Assembly (NCBI GenBank): GCA_900471605.1
Contig: UCEY01000045.1
Coordinates: 108,761-172,760 of the forward strand
DNA: 64,000 nt
Origin: Hyphomicrobiales bacterium
GTDB taxonomy: Bacteria; Pseudomonadota; Alphaproteobacteria; Rhizobiales; Rhizobiaceae
Direction: 5' to 3'
In this document: positions 1 through 9,577 of the stretch, one piece after another
How the letters are laid out: every line of letters starts with the position of its first letter
Position numbering within the stretch: the first letter of the stretch is position 1
The notes under the pieces: model-generated
What the model was told of the DNA's origin: nothing
What the model saw: the letters and a program-made list of their open reading frames with translations, nothing else
The model's database searches: none
Program-made: the position numbers and the translations under genes

Positions 1-152
1 GGGGGAGATCGGATGGAGCGCCGGCCTGCCCAAATCAATGCGACCGGTCGGGTAAAAGCCATGACTGCGCGTCAAAGGGAGTGGTGAGCCGACGGCATAC
101 CGATCTCCCCCCTTGAGGGGGAGATGCCCGGCAGGGCAGAGGGGGGTGGTCT
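1..152. repeat. Paired palindromic intergenic repeat, left arm truncated by window edge
   Basis: Positions 103-152 carry a hairpin-forming motif (ATCTCCCCCC, TTGA, GGGGGAGAT), then a GC-rich CCCGGCAGGGC block and an AGAGGGGGG tail. This is the same design as the two arms at 5968-6012 and 6109-6153. Positions 1-9 (GGGGGAGAT) match the inner end of an inverted partner arm whose rest lies outside the window. The gap between the two arms is about 93 bp, nearly the 96 bp seen in the complete pair. The remaining bases up to the end of purF at 244 contain no gene that I can support. Confidence 0.6.
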
Positions 153-243
153 TGCTCGGCGGCTTATTGCGGGCGGAGCAGAGCATTCGGCGGGTCCGCT
201 CGCAATTCACATGAGTAGTGAACCGCCGTCCCTCAAACCCCTA

Positions 244-1746
244 TCACCCGTTGCTGGCCAGCACCGAAACCTTGCGTCCCATCGTCTCGCCGTCCTTGTC
301 GAGCAGGCGGGTCGGGTAGTCGCCGGTGAAATAATGGTCGGTGAACTGCGGCCGCGCATTGTTGCGGTCCTCGCCGCCGACGGCGCGGTAGAGGCCGTTG
401 ATCGACAGGAATTCGAGCGAGTCCGCGCCGATATACTGGCACATGGCTTCCAGGCTGTCGTACTGGTTGGCGAGCAGCTTGTCGCGGTCCGGCGTGTCAA
501 TGCCGTAGAAGTCCGGGTAATAGATCATCGGGCTGGCGACGCGCAGATGCACTTCCTTGGCGCCGGCATCGCGGATCATCCGTACGATCTTCAGCGAGGT
601 CGTGCCGCGCACCACCGAATCGTCGACCAGCACGACGCGTTTGCCCTCGATCATCGCCCGGTTGGCGGAATGCTTGAGCTTGACGCCGAAGGCGCGGATC
701 TGCTGGGTCGGCTCGATGAAGGTGCGGCCGACATAATGGTTGCGGATGATGCCGTACTCGAACGGGATGCCGCTTTCCTGGGCATAACCGAGGGCAGCCG
801 GCGTGCCGCCATCCGGCACCGGCACCACGACGTCGGCTTCGACCGGCGCTTCCTTGGCGAGGTTGATGCCCATGTTCTTGCGGGCGACATAGACGCTGCG
901 GCCGCCGACGACGGAATCGGGGCGGGCGAAATAGACATATTCGAACAGGCAGAGCCGTTCCGGCTGGCCGTTGCCGGCCTTGCGGGCGTCGATCGAGATC
1001 GAACCATCCGGCTGGATCTCGCAGATGATGACTTCGCCATTCTCCACGTCGCGGACGAACTTGGCGCCGATGATGTCGAGCGCGCAGGTTTCGGACGCGA
1101 AGATCGGCTTGCCGTCGAGTTCGCCCATGACGAGCGGCCGGATGCCGGTGGGGTCGCGCGCGGCGATCAGCTTGGTGCGGGTGAGGGCGAGCATCGAATA
1201 GCCGCCTTCCATCTGCCGGATCGCGTCGATGAACCGGTCGGCCGTCGACGTGTAACGGGAGCGGGCGATGAGATGCAGCACGACTTCGGTATCCGACGTC
1301 GACTGACAGATGGCGCCGCCGGCGATCAGCTGCCGGCGCAGTGTCAGGCCGTTGGTGAAGTTGCCGTTATGGGCGACCGCGATGCCGCCGACTTCCAGTT
1401 CGGCAAACAGCGGCTGGACGTTGCGCAGCGCCACTTCGCCTGTCGTGGAATAGCGGTTGTGGCCGATGGCGATATTGCCGGGCAGGCGGGCCAGCGTGGC
1501 GGGGTCGGTATAATGGTCGCCGACGAGGCCCATGCGGCGTTCCGAATGGAACCGCAATCCGTCGAACGAGACGATGCCGGCGGCTTCCTGGCCGCGGTGC
1601 TGCAGCGCATGCAGGCCGAGCGCCGTCAGCGTCGCGGCCTCGGGATGGCCGAGAATGCCGAACACGCCGCATTCTTCATGCAGGGTATCGCCATCCCATT
1701 CGTTGACGCTGTCTGCGGCGAATGTCTCGGAAACCGGCTGGTTCAT
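244..1746 (-). CDS. purF: Amidophosphoribosyltransferase (glutamine PRPP amidotransferase)
   Basis: This enzyme catalyses the first committed step of de novo purine synthesis: PRPP plus glutamine gives 5-phosphoribosylamine. The 500-residue length is normal for the family. The class II glutamine amidotransferase nucleophile is Cys26 in HEECGVFG, preceded by a propeptide of about 25 residues, as in enzymes processed to expose an N-terminal cysteine. HALQHRGQEAAG and NGNFTN follow as glutaminase-domain motifs. The C-terminal phosphoribosyltransferase domain carries the PRPP loop VVLVDDSVVRGTTS. It lies downstream of cvpA on the same strand, an association common in many bacteria. A 155-bp gap separates the two, so purF may have its own promoter. 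Confidence 0.97.
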   Translation of the reverse strand: MNQPVSETFAADSVNEWDGDTLHEECGVFGILGHPEAATLTALGLHALQHRGQEAAGIVSFDGLRFHSERRMGLVGDHYTDPATLARLPGNIAIGHNRYSTTGEVALRNVQPLFAELEVGGIAVAHNGNFTNGLTLRRQLIAGGAICQSTSDTEVVLHLIARSRYTSTADRFIDAIRQMEGGYSMLALTRTKLIAARDPTGIRPLVMGELDGKPIFASETCALDIIGAKFVRDVENGEVIICEIQPDGSISIDARKAGNGQPERLCLFEYVYFARPDSVVGGRSVYVARKNMGINLAKEAPVEADVVVPVPDGGTPAALGYAQESGIPFEYGIIRNHYVGRTFIEPTQQIRAFGVKLKHSANRAMIEGKRVVLVDDSVVRGTTSLKIVRMIRDAGAKEVHLRVASPMIYYPDFYGIDTPDRDKLLANQYDSLEAMCQYIGADSLEFLSINGLYRAVGGEDRNNARPQFTDHYFTGDYPTRLLDKDGETMGRKVSVLASNG

Positions 1747-1901
1747 CTTGGCCCCTTATCCCTTTGGACAACCTGTCCCTGTCGGAAAAATGGAAAGGCC
1801 GGCCGGGGGAGATGATCCCCGGAAACCAGCCTGTTTTTCACTTGGATGCGAATGTTACCACAAATGGTGACGTTTTGCGCCGCATCAAGCGCAGGATCAC
1901 G

Positions 1902-2489
1902 TCAATTATTTGTCGCAGGCGCGTCATCCGCCGCCGGCTGATCCTGAGCCGGAGCGCCATCGGCGGGTGCGGCGTCCTTGCCGAGGATGCGGGCGCGGAT
2001 CTGCGGCTCGATATCGGCGGGCAGCACGGCTTCGAGGCGGGCGACCAGCGTATCGAGGAAAGGCTTCGATTTCGCCTGCGTCACCCAGGCCGGCTGGGCG
2101 TTGGCGGCCACCAGCCAGTTCCAGAACGCGACGGCGACGACGAGCAGCAGGATGCCGCGGGCGGCGCCGAACAGGAAGCCGAGCGTGCGGTCGAGCGCGC
2201 CGATGCGGCTGTCGATGATGAAATCGGCGATCCGCGTGGTGATGAACGAGATGACGATCAAAGCGATGATGAAGATGGCACCGGCGGATGCGGCGATCGC
2301 GATGCGCTCGTCACTGAGATGCGGCTTCACATAGGGCAGGACCAGCGGGTAGAGGTAATAGGCGGCGGCAACGGAGCCCGCCCAGCTTGCGATCGACAGC
2401 ACCTCGCGCGAAAAACCGCGAACCATGGCGAGCACGGCGGAAAACAGCGTCACACCGATGACGATACCGTCGAAAATCGTGATGGGCAT
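1902..2489 (-). CDS. cvpA: CvpA family inner-membrane protein
   Basis: This 195-residue protein has four hydrophobic segments in roughly the first 120 residues (from ITIFDGIVIGVTLFSAVLA onward), matching the CvpA/colicin V production family. The C-terminal 60 residues are hydrophilic and end in a low-complexity stretch rich in Ala, Asp and Pro. CvpA proteins are linked to colicin V export and envelope stress tolerance in enterobacteria; the molecular role is not settled. Its position between radA and purF is the usual rhizobial order. The gap to radA is about 100 bp. Confidence 0.88.
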   Translation of the reverse strand: MPITIFDGIVIGVTLFSAVLAMVRGFSREVLSIASWAGSVAAAYYLYPLVLPYVKPHLSDERIAIAASAGAIFIIALIVISFITTRIADFIIDSRIGALDRTLGFLFGAARGILLLVVAVAFWNWLVAANAQPAWVTQAKSKPFLDTLVARLEAVLPADIEPQIRARILGKDAAPADGAPAQDQPAADDAPATNN

Positions 2490-2592
2490 ATATGATCTAC
2501 TCCAGACTTGCCGACTTCAAGACTTGCCGGCTTTAGCCCGGCGCCCCGCCTTACCGCAGCCGTCATACATCAGCGGGCTTGTTAACGGAAGA

Positions 2593-3996
<1,404 letters not shown>

Positions 3997-4008
3997 GGGG
4001 AGTTCAGG

Positions 4009-4332
4009 TCAGTCTTTTTCTTGAGTCTGATAAAAGGGAAGAAAGTCTTCCAGGACGGCTTTCTGCCGGCCATGCAGGACGCGAAGGACGGTTATCTTTT
4101 CGTCGTCAATAAAAAAGTAGATGCATCGTTTTCGATAGAGGAATGCACGGAGGCCGGGGATAAAATTCCGCGTGCTCCCGGTTATTCCCAATTCCGCGAT
4201 CCACTCGATCTTGCGGTTGATGTCATCGAGGAGGTTTTTTGCAGTAACCGCGTCGAACTGGGCGATATACTCATAGATGCCGAGAAGATCGTTCAGAGCC
4301 TCGAGCGACATTTTGAGCTGACGTCGCCGCAT
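4009..4332 (-). CDS. RelE/ParE family toxin
   Basis: This basic 107-residue protein fits the RelE/ParE fold: an N-terminal helix pair (LEALNDLLGIYEYIAQFD), a middle helix (AKNLLDDINRKIEWIAEL) and a C-terminal beta sheet ending in the typical VLRVLHGRQ segment. ParE-type members poison DNA gyrase and RelE-type members cleave mRNA. The presence of a ParD-like partner favours ParE. The start overlaps the antitoxin gene by 62 bp in a different frame. An internal ATG at 4311 is an alternative start, but it would cut into the first conserved helix. Located between alr and radA, a slot normally empty in related genomes (from memory). Confidence 0.82.
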   Translation of the reverse strand: MRRRQLKMSLEALNDLLGIYEYIAQFDAVTAKNLLDDINRKIEWIAELGITGSTRNFIPGLRAFLYRKRCIYFFIDDEKITVLRVLHGRQKAVLEDFLPFYQTQEKD

Positions 4333-4585
4333 TCTTCCGCTCCTCAGCCATCTGCAGGATATGCGCTGTCATCTCCTCGGCGCTGTTGAAGGCCATGACC
4401 CGTCCGGCATCAACATCGTCGATGCCTTGCTGGATCAGCCGCCGGAGTTCTTGAATTTCACCTTCCTCGCTGCCGAGCAGTCGCAAACCAGCCGCGACAA
4501 CCTCGTCAGCATCCTTGTATCGACCGTCCTTCACCTGCTCTTCGATGAAGGCTTTATCGTCGTCACTGAGATGGATCTCGGTCAT
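4271..4585 (-). CDS. ParD/CC2985-type ribbon-helix-helix antitoxin
   Basis: The 104-residue protein begins MTEIHLSDDDKAFIEEQV and continues with GRYKDADEVVAAGLRLL. This is the beta strand plus two helices of ParD-type ribbon-helix-helix antitoxins. The tail is expected to bind the toxin. I chose the ATG at 4585 because AAAGGAGA lies at good spacing upstream and because the frame further upstream lacks family similarity. The gene is first in a two-gene operon with the ParE-like toxin and would normally repress its own promoter at 4605-4633. The last 20 or so residues (from KNAATSAQ) look unconstrained and overlap the toxin start. Confidence 0.82.
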   Translation of the reverse strand: MTEIHLSDDDKAFIEEQVKDGRYKDADEVVAAGLRLLGSEEGEIQELRRLIQQGIDDVDAGRVMAFNSAEEMTAHILQMAEERKNAATSAQNVARGSERSSRHL

Positions 4586-4604
4586 TTCGATCTCCTTTTG
4601 TTCT

Positions 4605-4633
4605 CGTATAGCACGGCGATTTTCCGCTTCCAA
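4605..4633 (-). promoter_or_regulatory. Putative sigma70-type promoter of the ParDE-like operon
   Basis: On the minus strand a -35 box TTGGAA (4628-4633) is separated by 17 bp from a -10 box TATACG (4605-4610). Transcription would start near 4598, about 13 bases before the antitoxin ATG, with AAAGGAGA as ribosome-binding site. The promoter lies in the short gap after alr. Confidence 0.5.
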
Positions 4634-4655
4634 GAGGGTAGCTGCGAAAGCCACT

Positions 4656-5822
4656 TCACTCGTCGGGATAGATATACCGCCGCTCATAGCGCAGGCCGAG
4701 GCTGGTAAGCAGCTCATAACCGATCGTGCCGGCGGCGCGGGCGACGTCGTCGAGGGCGACGTTTTGGCCGAACAGTTCGACATAGTCGCCGGCTGCAATG
4801 TCCGAGGCCGGGACATCGGTGACGTCGAAGATCGTCAGGTCCATGGTGATGCGGCCGATGACCGGAACCTTGCGGCCGGCGACGAAGCCGAAGCCGCCGT
4901 CCTTGACGGTCTGGCGCAGCGGCACGCCGGAGCCGGAGAGCGCGCGTTTGTAACCGTCCGCATAACCGGCGGAGACGATGGCGAGCCGGCTGTCGCGGGC
5001 AAGCTGATAGGTGCCCCCGTAGCTGACCGTCTCGCCCTTCCGGCCGTCGCGGATCTGGATGACGCGGGCTTCCGCCTTGGCAACCGGCTTCATCGGGTTC
5101 GGCACGCCGTTCACCGCCTCGCCGCCGTAAAGAGCGATGCCGGGGCGGGTGAGGTCGAAATGATAGTCCGGTCCCAGAAAGATCCCGGCCGAGGCGGAAA
5201 GACTCGTTTCAATCCCTTCGAAAGCCTCCGCAACCCTCTGGAAAGCCGAAAGCTGTTTCTGGTTGAGGGGCGAGGAGGGCGTGTCGCCGCTATGGAGGTG
5301 CGACAGCACCAGGACCGGCGAAAAGCTCGCCGGCCGCGACACGTCGTCGGCGAAGGCGATCGCATCCTCGAGCGGCAGGCCGAGCCGGTTGAAGCCGGTA
5401 TCCACCTGCAGGGCGCAGGGGTGGTCGCCAAACTCGGCCGTTACGCCCATCCAGAAGGCGAGCTGTTCCTCCGAGGCGAGAACCGGCACGAGGTCGTGTT
5501 CGAAGAACATCCGCTCCTGGCCGGGCCAGATCCCGGAAAGCACATAGATGCGGGCGTCCGGCGCATAGGCGCGCAGGGTGACGCCCTCCTGCACCACCGC
5601 CACGAAGAAATCCCGGGCGCCGGCCTCGTAAAGCGTCGTGCCGCAATCTTCGAGCCCCAGCCCGTAGGCGTCCGCCTTGACCACGGCCGCCGCCCGCGCC
5701 GTTCCCGAACGCCGTGCCATCTCCCGCCAGTTGTCTGCAAGCGCGCCGAGATCGACCGTCAGCCGGACGGGCGCGATATCGAAATCGTCGGGATAGGAAA
5801 GCTCGCTGTCGAAATCGGTCAT
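4656..5822 (-). CDS. alr: Alanine racemase
   Basis: A PLP-dependent fold type III enzyme interconverting L- and D-alanine for peptidoglycan. The PLP lysine is Lys49 in AAVVKADAYGLG, at the expected N-terminal position. The second catalytic base, tyrosine, lies in VSAGYADGYKRAL in the C-terminal domain. The 388-residue length is normal. It follows dnaB on the same strand, but 417 bp containing a large inverted repeat separate them, so co-transcription with dnaB is doubtful. Downstream is the toxin-antitoxin pair. Confidence 0.96.
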   Translation of the reverse strand: MTDFDSELSYPDDFDIAPVRLTVDLGALADNWREMARRSGTARAAAVVKADAYGLGLEDCGTTLYEAGARDFFVAVVQEGVTLRAYAPDARIYVLSGIWPGQERMFFEHDLVPVLASEEQLAFWMGVTAEFGDHPCALQVDTGFNRLGLPLEDAIAFADDVSRPASFSPVLVLSHLHSGDTPSSPLNQKQLSAFQRVAEAFEGIETSLSASAGIFLGPDYHFDLTRPGIALYGGEAVNGVPNPMKPVAKAEARVIQIRDGRKGETVSYGGTYQLARDSRLAIVSAGYADGYKRALSGSGVPLRQTVKDGGFGFVAGRKVPVIGRITMDLTIFDVTDVPASDIAAGDYVELFGQNVALDDVARAAGTIGYELLTSLGLRYERRYIYPDE

Positions 5823-5967
5823 GTCGGCTCGTTGGTCATGAGGACGGTTGCGACGATCCTACCGGTTTCGAAGGCAGGAAAAAGACCGCGCCGGCAAAAT
5901 CCTTTGCGCTGCACAATCTTTTGGGCCGTGGATGCCGCAGACCCGTCGCAAGCGCTGGAATATGCCG

Positions 5968-6012
5968 GCCCCCCTCTGGCCTGCCGGCCATCTCCCCCTC
6001 AGGTGGGGAGAT
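5968..6012 (+). repeat. Left arm of a 45-bp palindromic repeat pair
   Basis: The arm runs from GCCCCCCTCTGG to GGTGGGGAGAT. It is the exact reverse complement of 6109-6153 over all 45 bases. It contains its own hairpin (ATCTCCCCCTC / GGTGGGGAGAT) and the palindromic core GGCCTGCCGGCC. Two inverted hairpin units around a short unrelated spacer is the architecture of REPIN-type dimers. Confidence 0.85.
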
Positions 6013-6108
6013 CCGCTGGGCGCCTGTTCACAGTCTCACGTCGAGCCTCTTCCATCCGAGCGCTGTCCCGCCTGAGGTTTATTGGGAGCGAAGGTCGTGC
6101 CGCGGATA

Positions 6109-6153
6109 ATCTCCCCACCTGAGGGGGAGATGGCCGGCAGGCCAGAGGGGGGC
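6109..6153 (-). repeat. Right arm of a 45-bp palindromic repeat pair
   Basis: Exact reverse complement of 5968-6012, with 96 bp between the arms. A transcript crossing both arms could form a 45-bp stem, or each arm could fold into its own ATCTCCCC/GGGGGAGAT hairpin. A related single arm occurs at 103-152. Confidence 0.85.
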
Positions 6154-6239
6154 GGGCTGGCTCAAATATTGATGATGAACACCCAATCGCTCAGGCGATC
6201 CTACACTCACCATCGGCGGAAAAAGACATCGCCCACCGA

Positions 6240-7733
6240 TCAATGCTCCTCGTATTGCGTAAAACTCGGATCGGCCAGATCGGCGAAGCGGGTGTATTCG
6301 GACTGGAAGGCGAGCTTGACGGTGCCGGTCGGCCCGTGGCGCTGTTTGGCGATGATCACGTCGGCCGTGCCCTTGACCTTGTCCATCAGCGCTTCCCATT
6401 CGGGATATTTCGGGTCGGCGATGTCGCGCGGTTCCATGTTCTTGACGTAATATTCCTCGCGGAACACGAACAGAACCACGTCGGCGTCCTGCTCGATCGA
6501 GCCCGATTCGCGAAGGTCGGAGAGCTGCGGGCGTTTGTCGTCGCGGCTTTCCACTTGGCGCGAGAGCTGCGACAGGGCGATGATCGGCACGTTCAGTTCC
6601 TTGCCCAGCGCCTTGAGGCCGGTAGTGATCTGGGTGATTTCCTGCACGCGGTTGTCGCCCTTGCCGGCGCCGGTCATCAGCTGGATATAGTCGACTACCA
6701 GGCAGTCGAGGCCGCGCTGACGCTTGAGGCGGCGGGCGCGGGCGGAAAGCTGGGCGATCGAGATGCCGCCGGTCTGGTCGATGAAGAGAGGAACCTTCTG
6801 CATCATCTGACTGCAGGCGACCAGCTTTTCGAAATCCGCCTCGGTGATGTCGCCGCGGCGGATCTTCGAGGAGGAAACTTCCGTCTGCTCGGAAATGATA
6901 CGGGTGGCGAGCTGTTCGGCCGACATTTCGAGCGAATAGAAGCCGACGACGCCGCCGTTCTTGGCCTTGAACGAACCGTCCGGCTGCACTTCCGGCTCGT
7001 AGGAGGCGGCGATATTGTAGGCGATATTGGTGGCAAGCGAGGTCTTGCCCATGCCGGGACGTCCCGCGAGCACGATCAAGTCGGAGCGCTGCAACCCGCC
7101 CATCTTGCCGTCGAGCGACATGATGCCGGTCGAGATGCCGGAGAGATGGCCGTCGCGTTCGAAGGCCTGGCCGGCCATGTCGATGGCGAGCGCCACCGCG
7201 TCGTTGAACGACTGAAAACCGCCGTCGTAACGGCCGTTTTCGGCCAGTTCGAAAAGGCGCCGTTCGGTATCCTCGATCTGCGTCTGCGGCGGCATGTCGA
7301 GCGGCGCGTCGAAGGCGATGTTGACCATGTCCTCGCCGATGGTGATCAGCGCGCGGCGCAGCGCCAGGTCGTAGATCGCCCGGCCATAGTCTTCCGCGTT
7401 GATGATCGACACGGCTTCGGAGGCAAGGCGGGCGAGATATTGCGCCACCGTCAGGTCGCCCACCTTGTCGTCGGCGGGCAGGAAGGTCTTGATCGTCACC
7501 GGATTGGCCGTCTTGCCCATGCGGATGATGTCGCCGGCGACCTCGAAGATCTTGCGGTGCAGCGGCTCGTAGAGATGGACGGGCTTCAGGAAGTCGGAGA
7601 CGCGGTAATAGGCATCGTTATTGACCAGGATCGCGCCGAGCAGCGCCTGTTCGGCCTCGATATTGTTCGGGGCTTCGCGGTAATGCGGCTCCGCCGGCTG
7701 GACGTTGGCGAGCTTGCGTACTGCGTCGTTCAT
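6240..7733 (-). CDS. dnaB: Replicative DNA helicase
   Basis: DnaB is the hexameric 5'-3' helicase that unwinds the replication fork. The protein has the N-terminal DnaB domain (about residues 20-125, starting NIEAEQALLGAILVNNDAYY), a linker, and the RecA-like motor with Walker A GRPGMGKTS and Walker B-like LDCLVVDYIQLM. I place the start at the ATG at 7733 (MNDAVRKLANVQ, 497 residues). The frame stays open a further 33 codons upstream, but that part has no family similarity. No intein or insertion is present. Confidence 0.95.
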   Translation of the reverse strand: MNDAVRKLANVQPAEPHYREAPNNIEAEQALLGAILVNNDAYYRVSDFLKPVHLYEPLHRKIFEVAGDIIRMGKTANPVTIKTFLPADDKVGDLTVAQYLARLASEAVSIINAEDYGRAIYDLALRRALITIGEDMVNIAFDAPLDMPPQTQIEDTERRLFELAENGRYDGGFQSFNDAVALAIDMAGQAFERDGHLSGISTGIMSLDGKMGGLQRSDLIVLAGRPGMGKTSLATNIAYNIAASYEPEVQPDGSFKAKNGGVVGFYSLEMSAEQLATRIISEQTEVSSSKIRRGDITEADFEKLVACSQMMQKVPLFIDQTGGISIAQLSARARRLKRQRGLDCLVVDYIQLMTGAGKGDNRVQEITQITTGLKALGKELNVPIIALSQLSRQVESRDDKRPQLSDLRESGSIEQDADVVLFVFREEYYVKNMEPRDIADPKYPEWEALMDKVKGTADVIIAKQRHGPTGTVKLAFQSEYTRFADLADPSFTQYEEH

Positions 7734-7847
7734 GGTCTTTTCCGTTCTGTCCCTTACCCCGGCAGTAGCCTTAAAGGCGTCCGGTCTGTCACGAAACGGT
7801 AATCTTGATTCCCACAGTAGTTCACAGGCCAAAGCACTGCATGAAGC

Positions 7848-7867
7848 AAAAAACGGTCGGAAACCGT
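7848..7867 (-). terminator. Weak intrinsic terminator-like hairpin upstream of dnaB
   Basis: On the minus strand ACGGT pairs with ACCGT around a five-base loop, followed by six T. The stem is only 5 bp. It sits between the rplI terminator and dnaB and could be a back-up terminator or a leader structure. Confidence 0.35.
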
Positions 7868-7936
7868 GAATCTATTTGACTGTGCTCCCGGAGCGAATCG
7901 ACTCGGATTTCTCTCTTTTTATAGCCCGAAAAAGAC

Positions 7937-7968
7937 AAAAAAACGCCCGGGCCTTTGCAGGCCGGGCG
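7937..7968 (-). terminator. Intrinsic terminator after rplI
   Basis: Read on the minus strand, a GC-rich stem (CGCCCGGCC pairing with GGCCCGGGCG, one bulged base) is followed by seven T. It lies about 30 bp past the rplI stop codon and closes the rpsF-rpsR-DUF2232-rplI cluster. Confidence 0.8.
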
Positions 7969-7995
7969 CTCTTTGAAATGTCCGGGAGACGAGGA

Positions 7996-8571
7996 TTATT
8001 CGTCGTCGCCGAAGCCGTCGGCTTCCGGATCGAAGAAATCTTCCGGACGCAGGGCATCTTCGTCGACGCCGTAGATGGCGTCGGCCGAGGTGAGGCTTTC
8101 ACCCTGGGCCTGACGTTCGGCTTCTTCCGCCGAGCGGGCGACGTTCAGCTGAACCGAAACTTCGACTTCCGAATGCAGGTGCAGGGTGACCTTGTGCAGG
8201 CCGATTTCCTTGATCGGCGTGTTGAGGTCGACCTGGTTGCGGCCGATGGTGAAGCCTTCGGTTGCCAGCGCATCGACGATGTCGCGGGCAGCGACCGAGC
8301 CGTAGAGCTGGCCGGTTTCGCCGGCGGCGCGCACGACGATGAAGGACTTGCCGTCGAGAACTTCGGCGACCTTGGAGGCTTCGCCCTTGCGCTCGAGGTT
8401 GCGGGCTTCGAGCGTCGCACGCTCGGATTCGAAGCGCTTCTTGTTGGCTTCGTTGGCGCGCAGCGCCTTGCCAAGCGGCAGGAGGTAGTTACGGGCAAAG
8501 CCGTCGCGGACCTTGACGGTTTCGCCCATCTGGCCGAGCTTCGGCACGCGTTCAAGCAGAATGACTTGCAT
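7996..8571 (-). CDS. rplI: 50S ribosomal protein L9
   Basis: L9 binds 23S rRNA near the L1 stalk. The N-terminal domain begins MQVILLERVPKLGQMGETV and continues with VKDGFARNYLLP-like residues (VRDGFARNYLLPLGKA), diagnostic of L9. At 191 residues it is about 40 longer than E. coli L9 because of an acidic C-terminal extension (EDALRPEDFFDPEADGFGDDE), as usual in rhizobia. A clear AAGGAAA site precedes the ATG. The DUF2232 gene ends 22 bp upstream, so the two are probably co-transcribed. Confidence 0.97.
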   Translation of the reverse strand: MQVILLERVPKLGQMGETVKVRDGFARNYLLPLGKALRANEANKKRFESERATLEARNLERKGEASKVAEVLDGKSFIVVRAAGETGQLYGSVAARDIVDALATEGFTIGRNQVDLNTPIKEIGLHKVTLHLHSEVEVSVQLNVARSAEEAERQAQGESLTSADAIYGVDEDALRPEDFFDPEADGFGDDE

Positions 8572-8593
8572 GGTTAGGTTTCCTTTCGATCAG

Positions 8594-9577
8594 TCAATTC
8601 TTGTTGTCGGTCTTGTTGTCGGGGCTCGCGCCGCCTTTCAGCGGGGTCAGCGCGATCGTCCGCCGTGTATCGGAAAGCCCCAGGATGAGGATCGCGATCG
8701 CCGGCAGGACAAGCATGGAAGAGAGGTAGCAGAGGACGAGGACCGGGATGCGCCAGTCCTTGCCGAGGCTGCGGAAATGTAAGGAGGCGAAGCCCGCCAG
8801 CAGGAAGCCGGCACCGAACGTGCCGCAGATGGTGGCGCCGATCATCGCCGGAACGCCGCCTAGGAAGGCAAGCACGATGCCGCCGAGGAAGATGAAGATC
8901 GCATGCCGGTTCATGCGCAGCGCCGACGGCATGTCTTCGCGCGGCCGCAGCGCCCGGCCGGAGCGTGAGACGATGCGCACGGCGATGTAGAAGGAGGCAA
9001 ACAGCAGCGCCACCCACACGCCACCCTGGACGAGTGGCAGCATCAGCACCAGAAGCGCCTTGGTCTGCGCCATGCCCGCGGCTTCCGGCGTGAAGGCCGG
9101 TTCCTGGGCCTTGAGGGCGGCGGTCATGGCGTCGACCAACTGGTCGGTGAGTTCCGGACCGTAGCCGATCGCAACCCCCAGCGCGATGACGGCGAGCGTC
9201 ACCAGGCCGCAGAGATGCAGGAGGATGTCCGAGATCGGATACCAGGCCATCAGGTTGTCGGGACCGCCGAGTTCGGCGGCGGGACGCGCCAGATTGGCGA
9301 GATGCGACAGCCAGCCCGCCGGGATCAGCGTGAAGACCGCCATGGCGACTGCAAACAGCGGCGAAACGAGGATCGCACCAAGGGCCGCGGCCGTCACGAT
9401 GCCGACGATCGCGGCGCGATTGCCCCAGCCGAGGCCGGCGATGAAGATCGGGAGCGAGGAGGCGGCGTAAAGCAGGGACGCAAAAGACATCTGCGCATTC
9501 GCACCCAGCACGAGCAGGGTGGCGGCAATGCCGGCGAGAATGCCGGTAGGCAGCACTGTCTGGTTCTTGTTCGTCAC
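8594..9577 (-). CDS. DUF2232 family multi-pass membrane protein
   Basis: This protein has about eight hydrophobic segments and matches the DUF2232 family (related to YybS), which in alphaproteobacteria sits between rpsR and rplI. No biochemical function is established. I placed the start at the GTG at 9577 (MTNKNQTVLPTGILAGI), which has AGGA about ten bases upstream and puts the first membrane helix near the N-terminus. The frame is open back to an ATG at 9685, but that extra segment is hydrophilic, has no good ribosome-binding site and starts next to the hairpin at 9699-9725. Confidence 0.8.
   Translation of the reverse strand: MTNKNQTVLPTGILAGIAATLLVLGANAQMSFASLLYAASSLPIFIAGLGWGNRAAIVGIVTAAALGAILVSPLFAVAMAVFTLIPAGWLSHLANLARPAAELGGPDNLMAWYPISDILLHLCGLVTLAVIALGVAIGYGPELTDQLVDAMTAALKAQEPAFTPEAAGMAQTKALLVLMLPLVQGGVWVALLFASFYIAVRIVSRSGRALRPREDMPSALRMNRHAIFIFLGGIVLAFLGGVPAMIGATICGTFGAGFLLAGFASLHFRSLGKDWRIPVLVLCYLSSMLVLPAIAILILGLSDTRRTIALTPLKGGASPDNKTDNKN

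Larger units (their letters stand above)
5823..6239. other. Gene-free stretch between alr and dnaB dominated by an inverted repeat pair
   Basis: These 417 bp contain no ORF with family similarity. The central feature is a perfect 45-bp inverted repeat (5968-6012 and 6109-6153), described separately. The alr promoter must lie in the part nearest 5823, but no clear -35/-10 pair was found. Confidence 0.6.

Noticed and set aside
124..1815. 563-codon open frame on the plus strand opposite purF
   Set aside because: Composition and lack of motifs mark it as a shadow of purF, which carries all catalytic motifs.
4586..4816. Antitoxin frame extending upstream into alr (181-codon version)
   Set aside because: The first 77 codons overlap alr antisense-frame style, have no ribbon-helix-helix similarity, and the ATG at 4585 has a strong ribosome-binding site.
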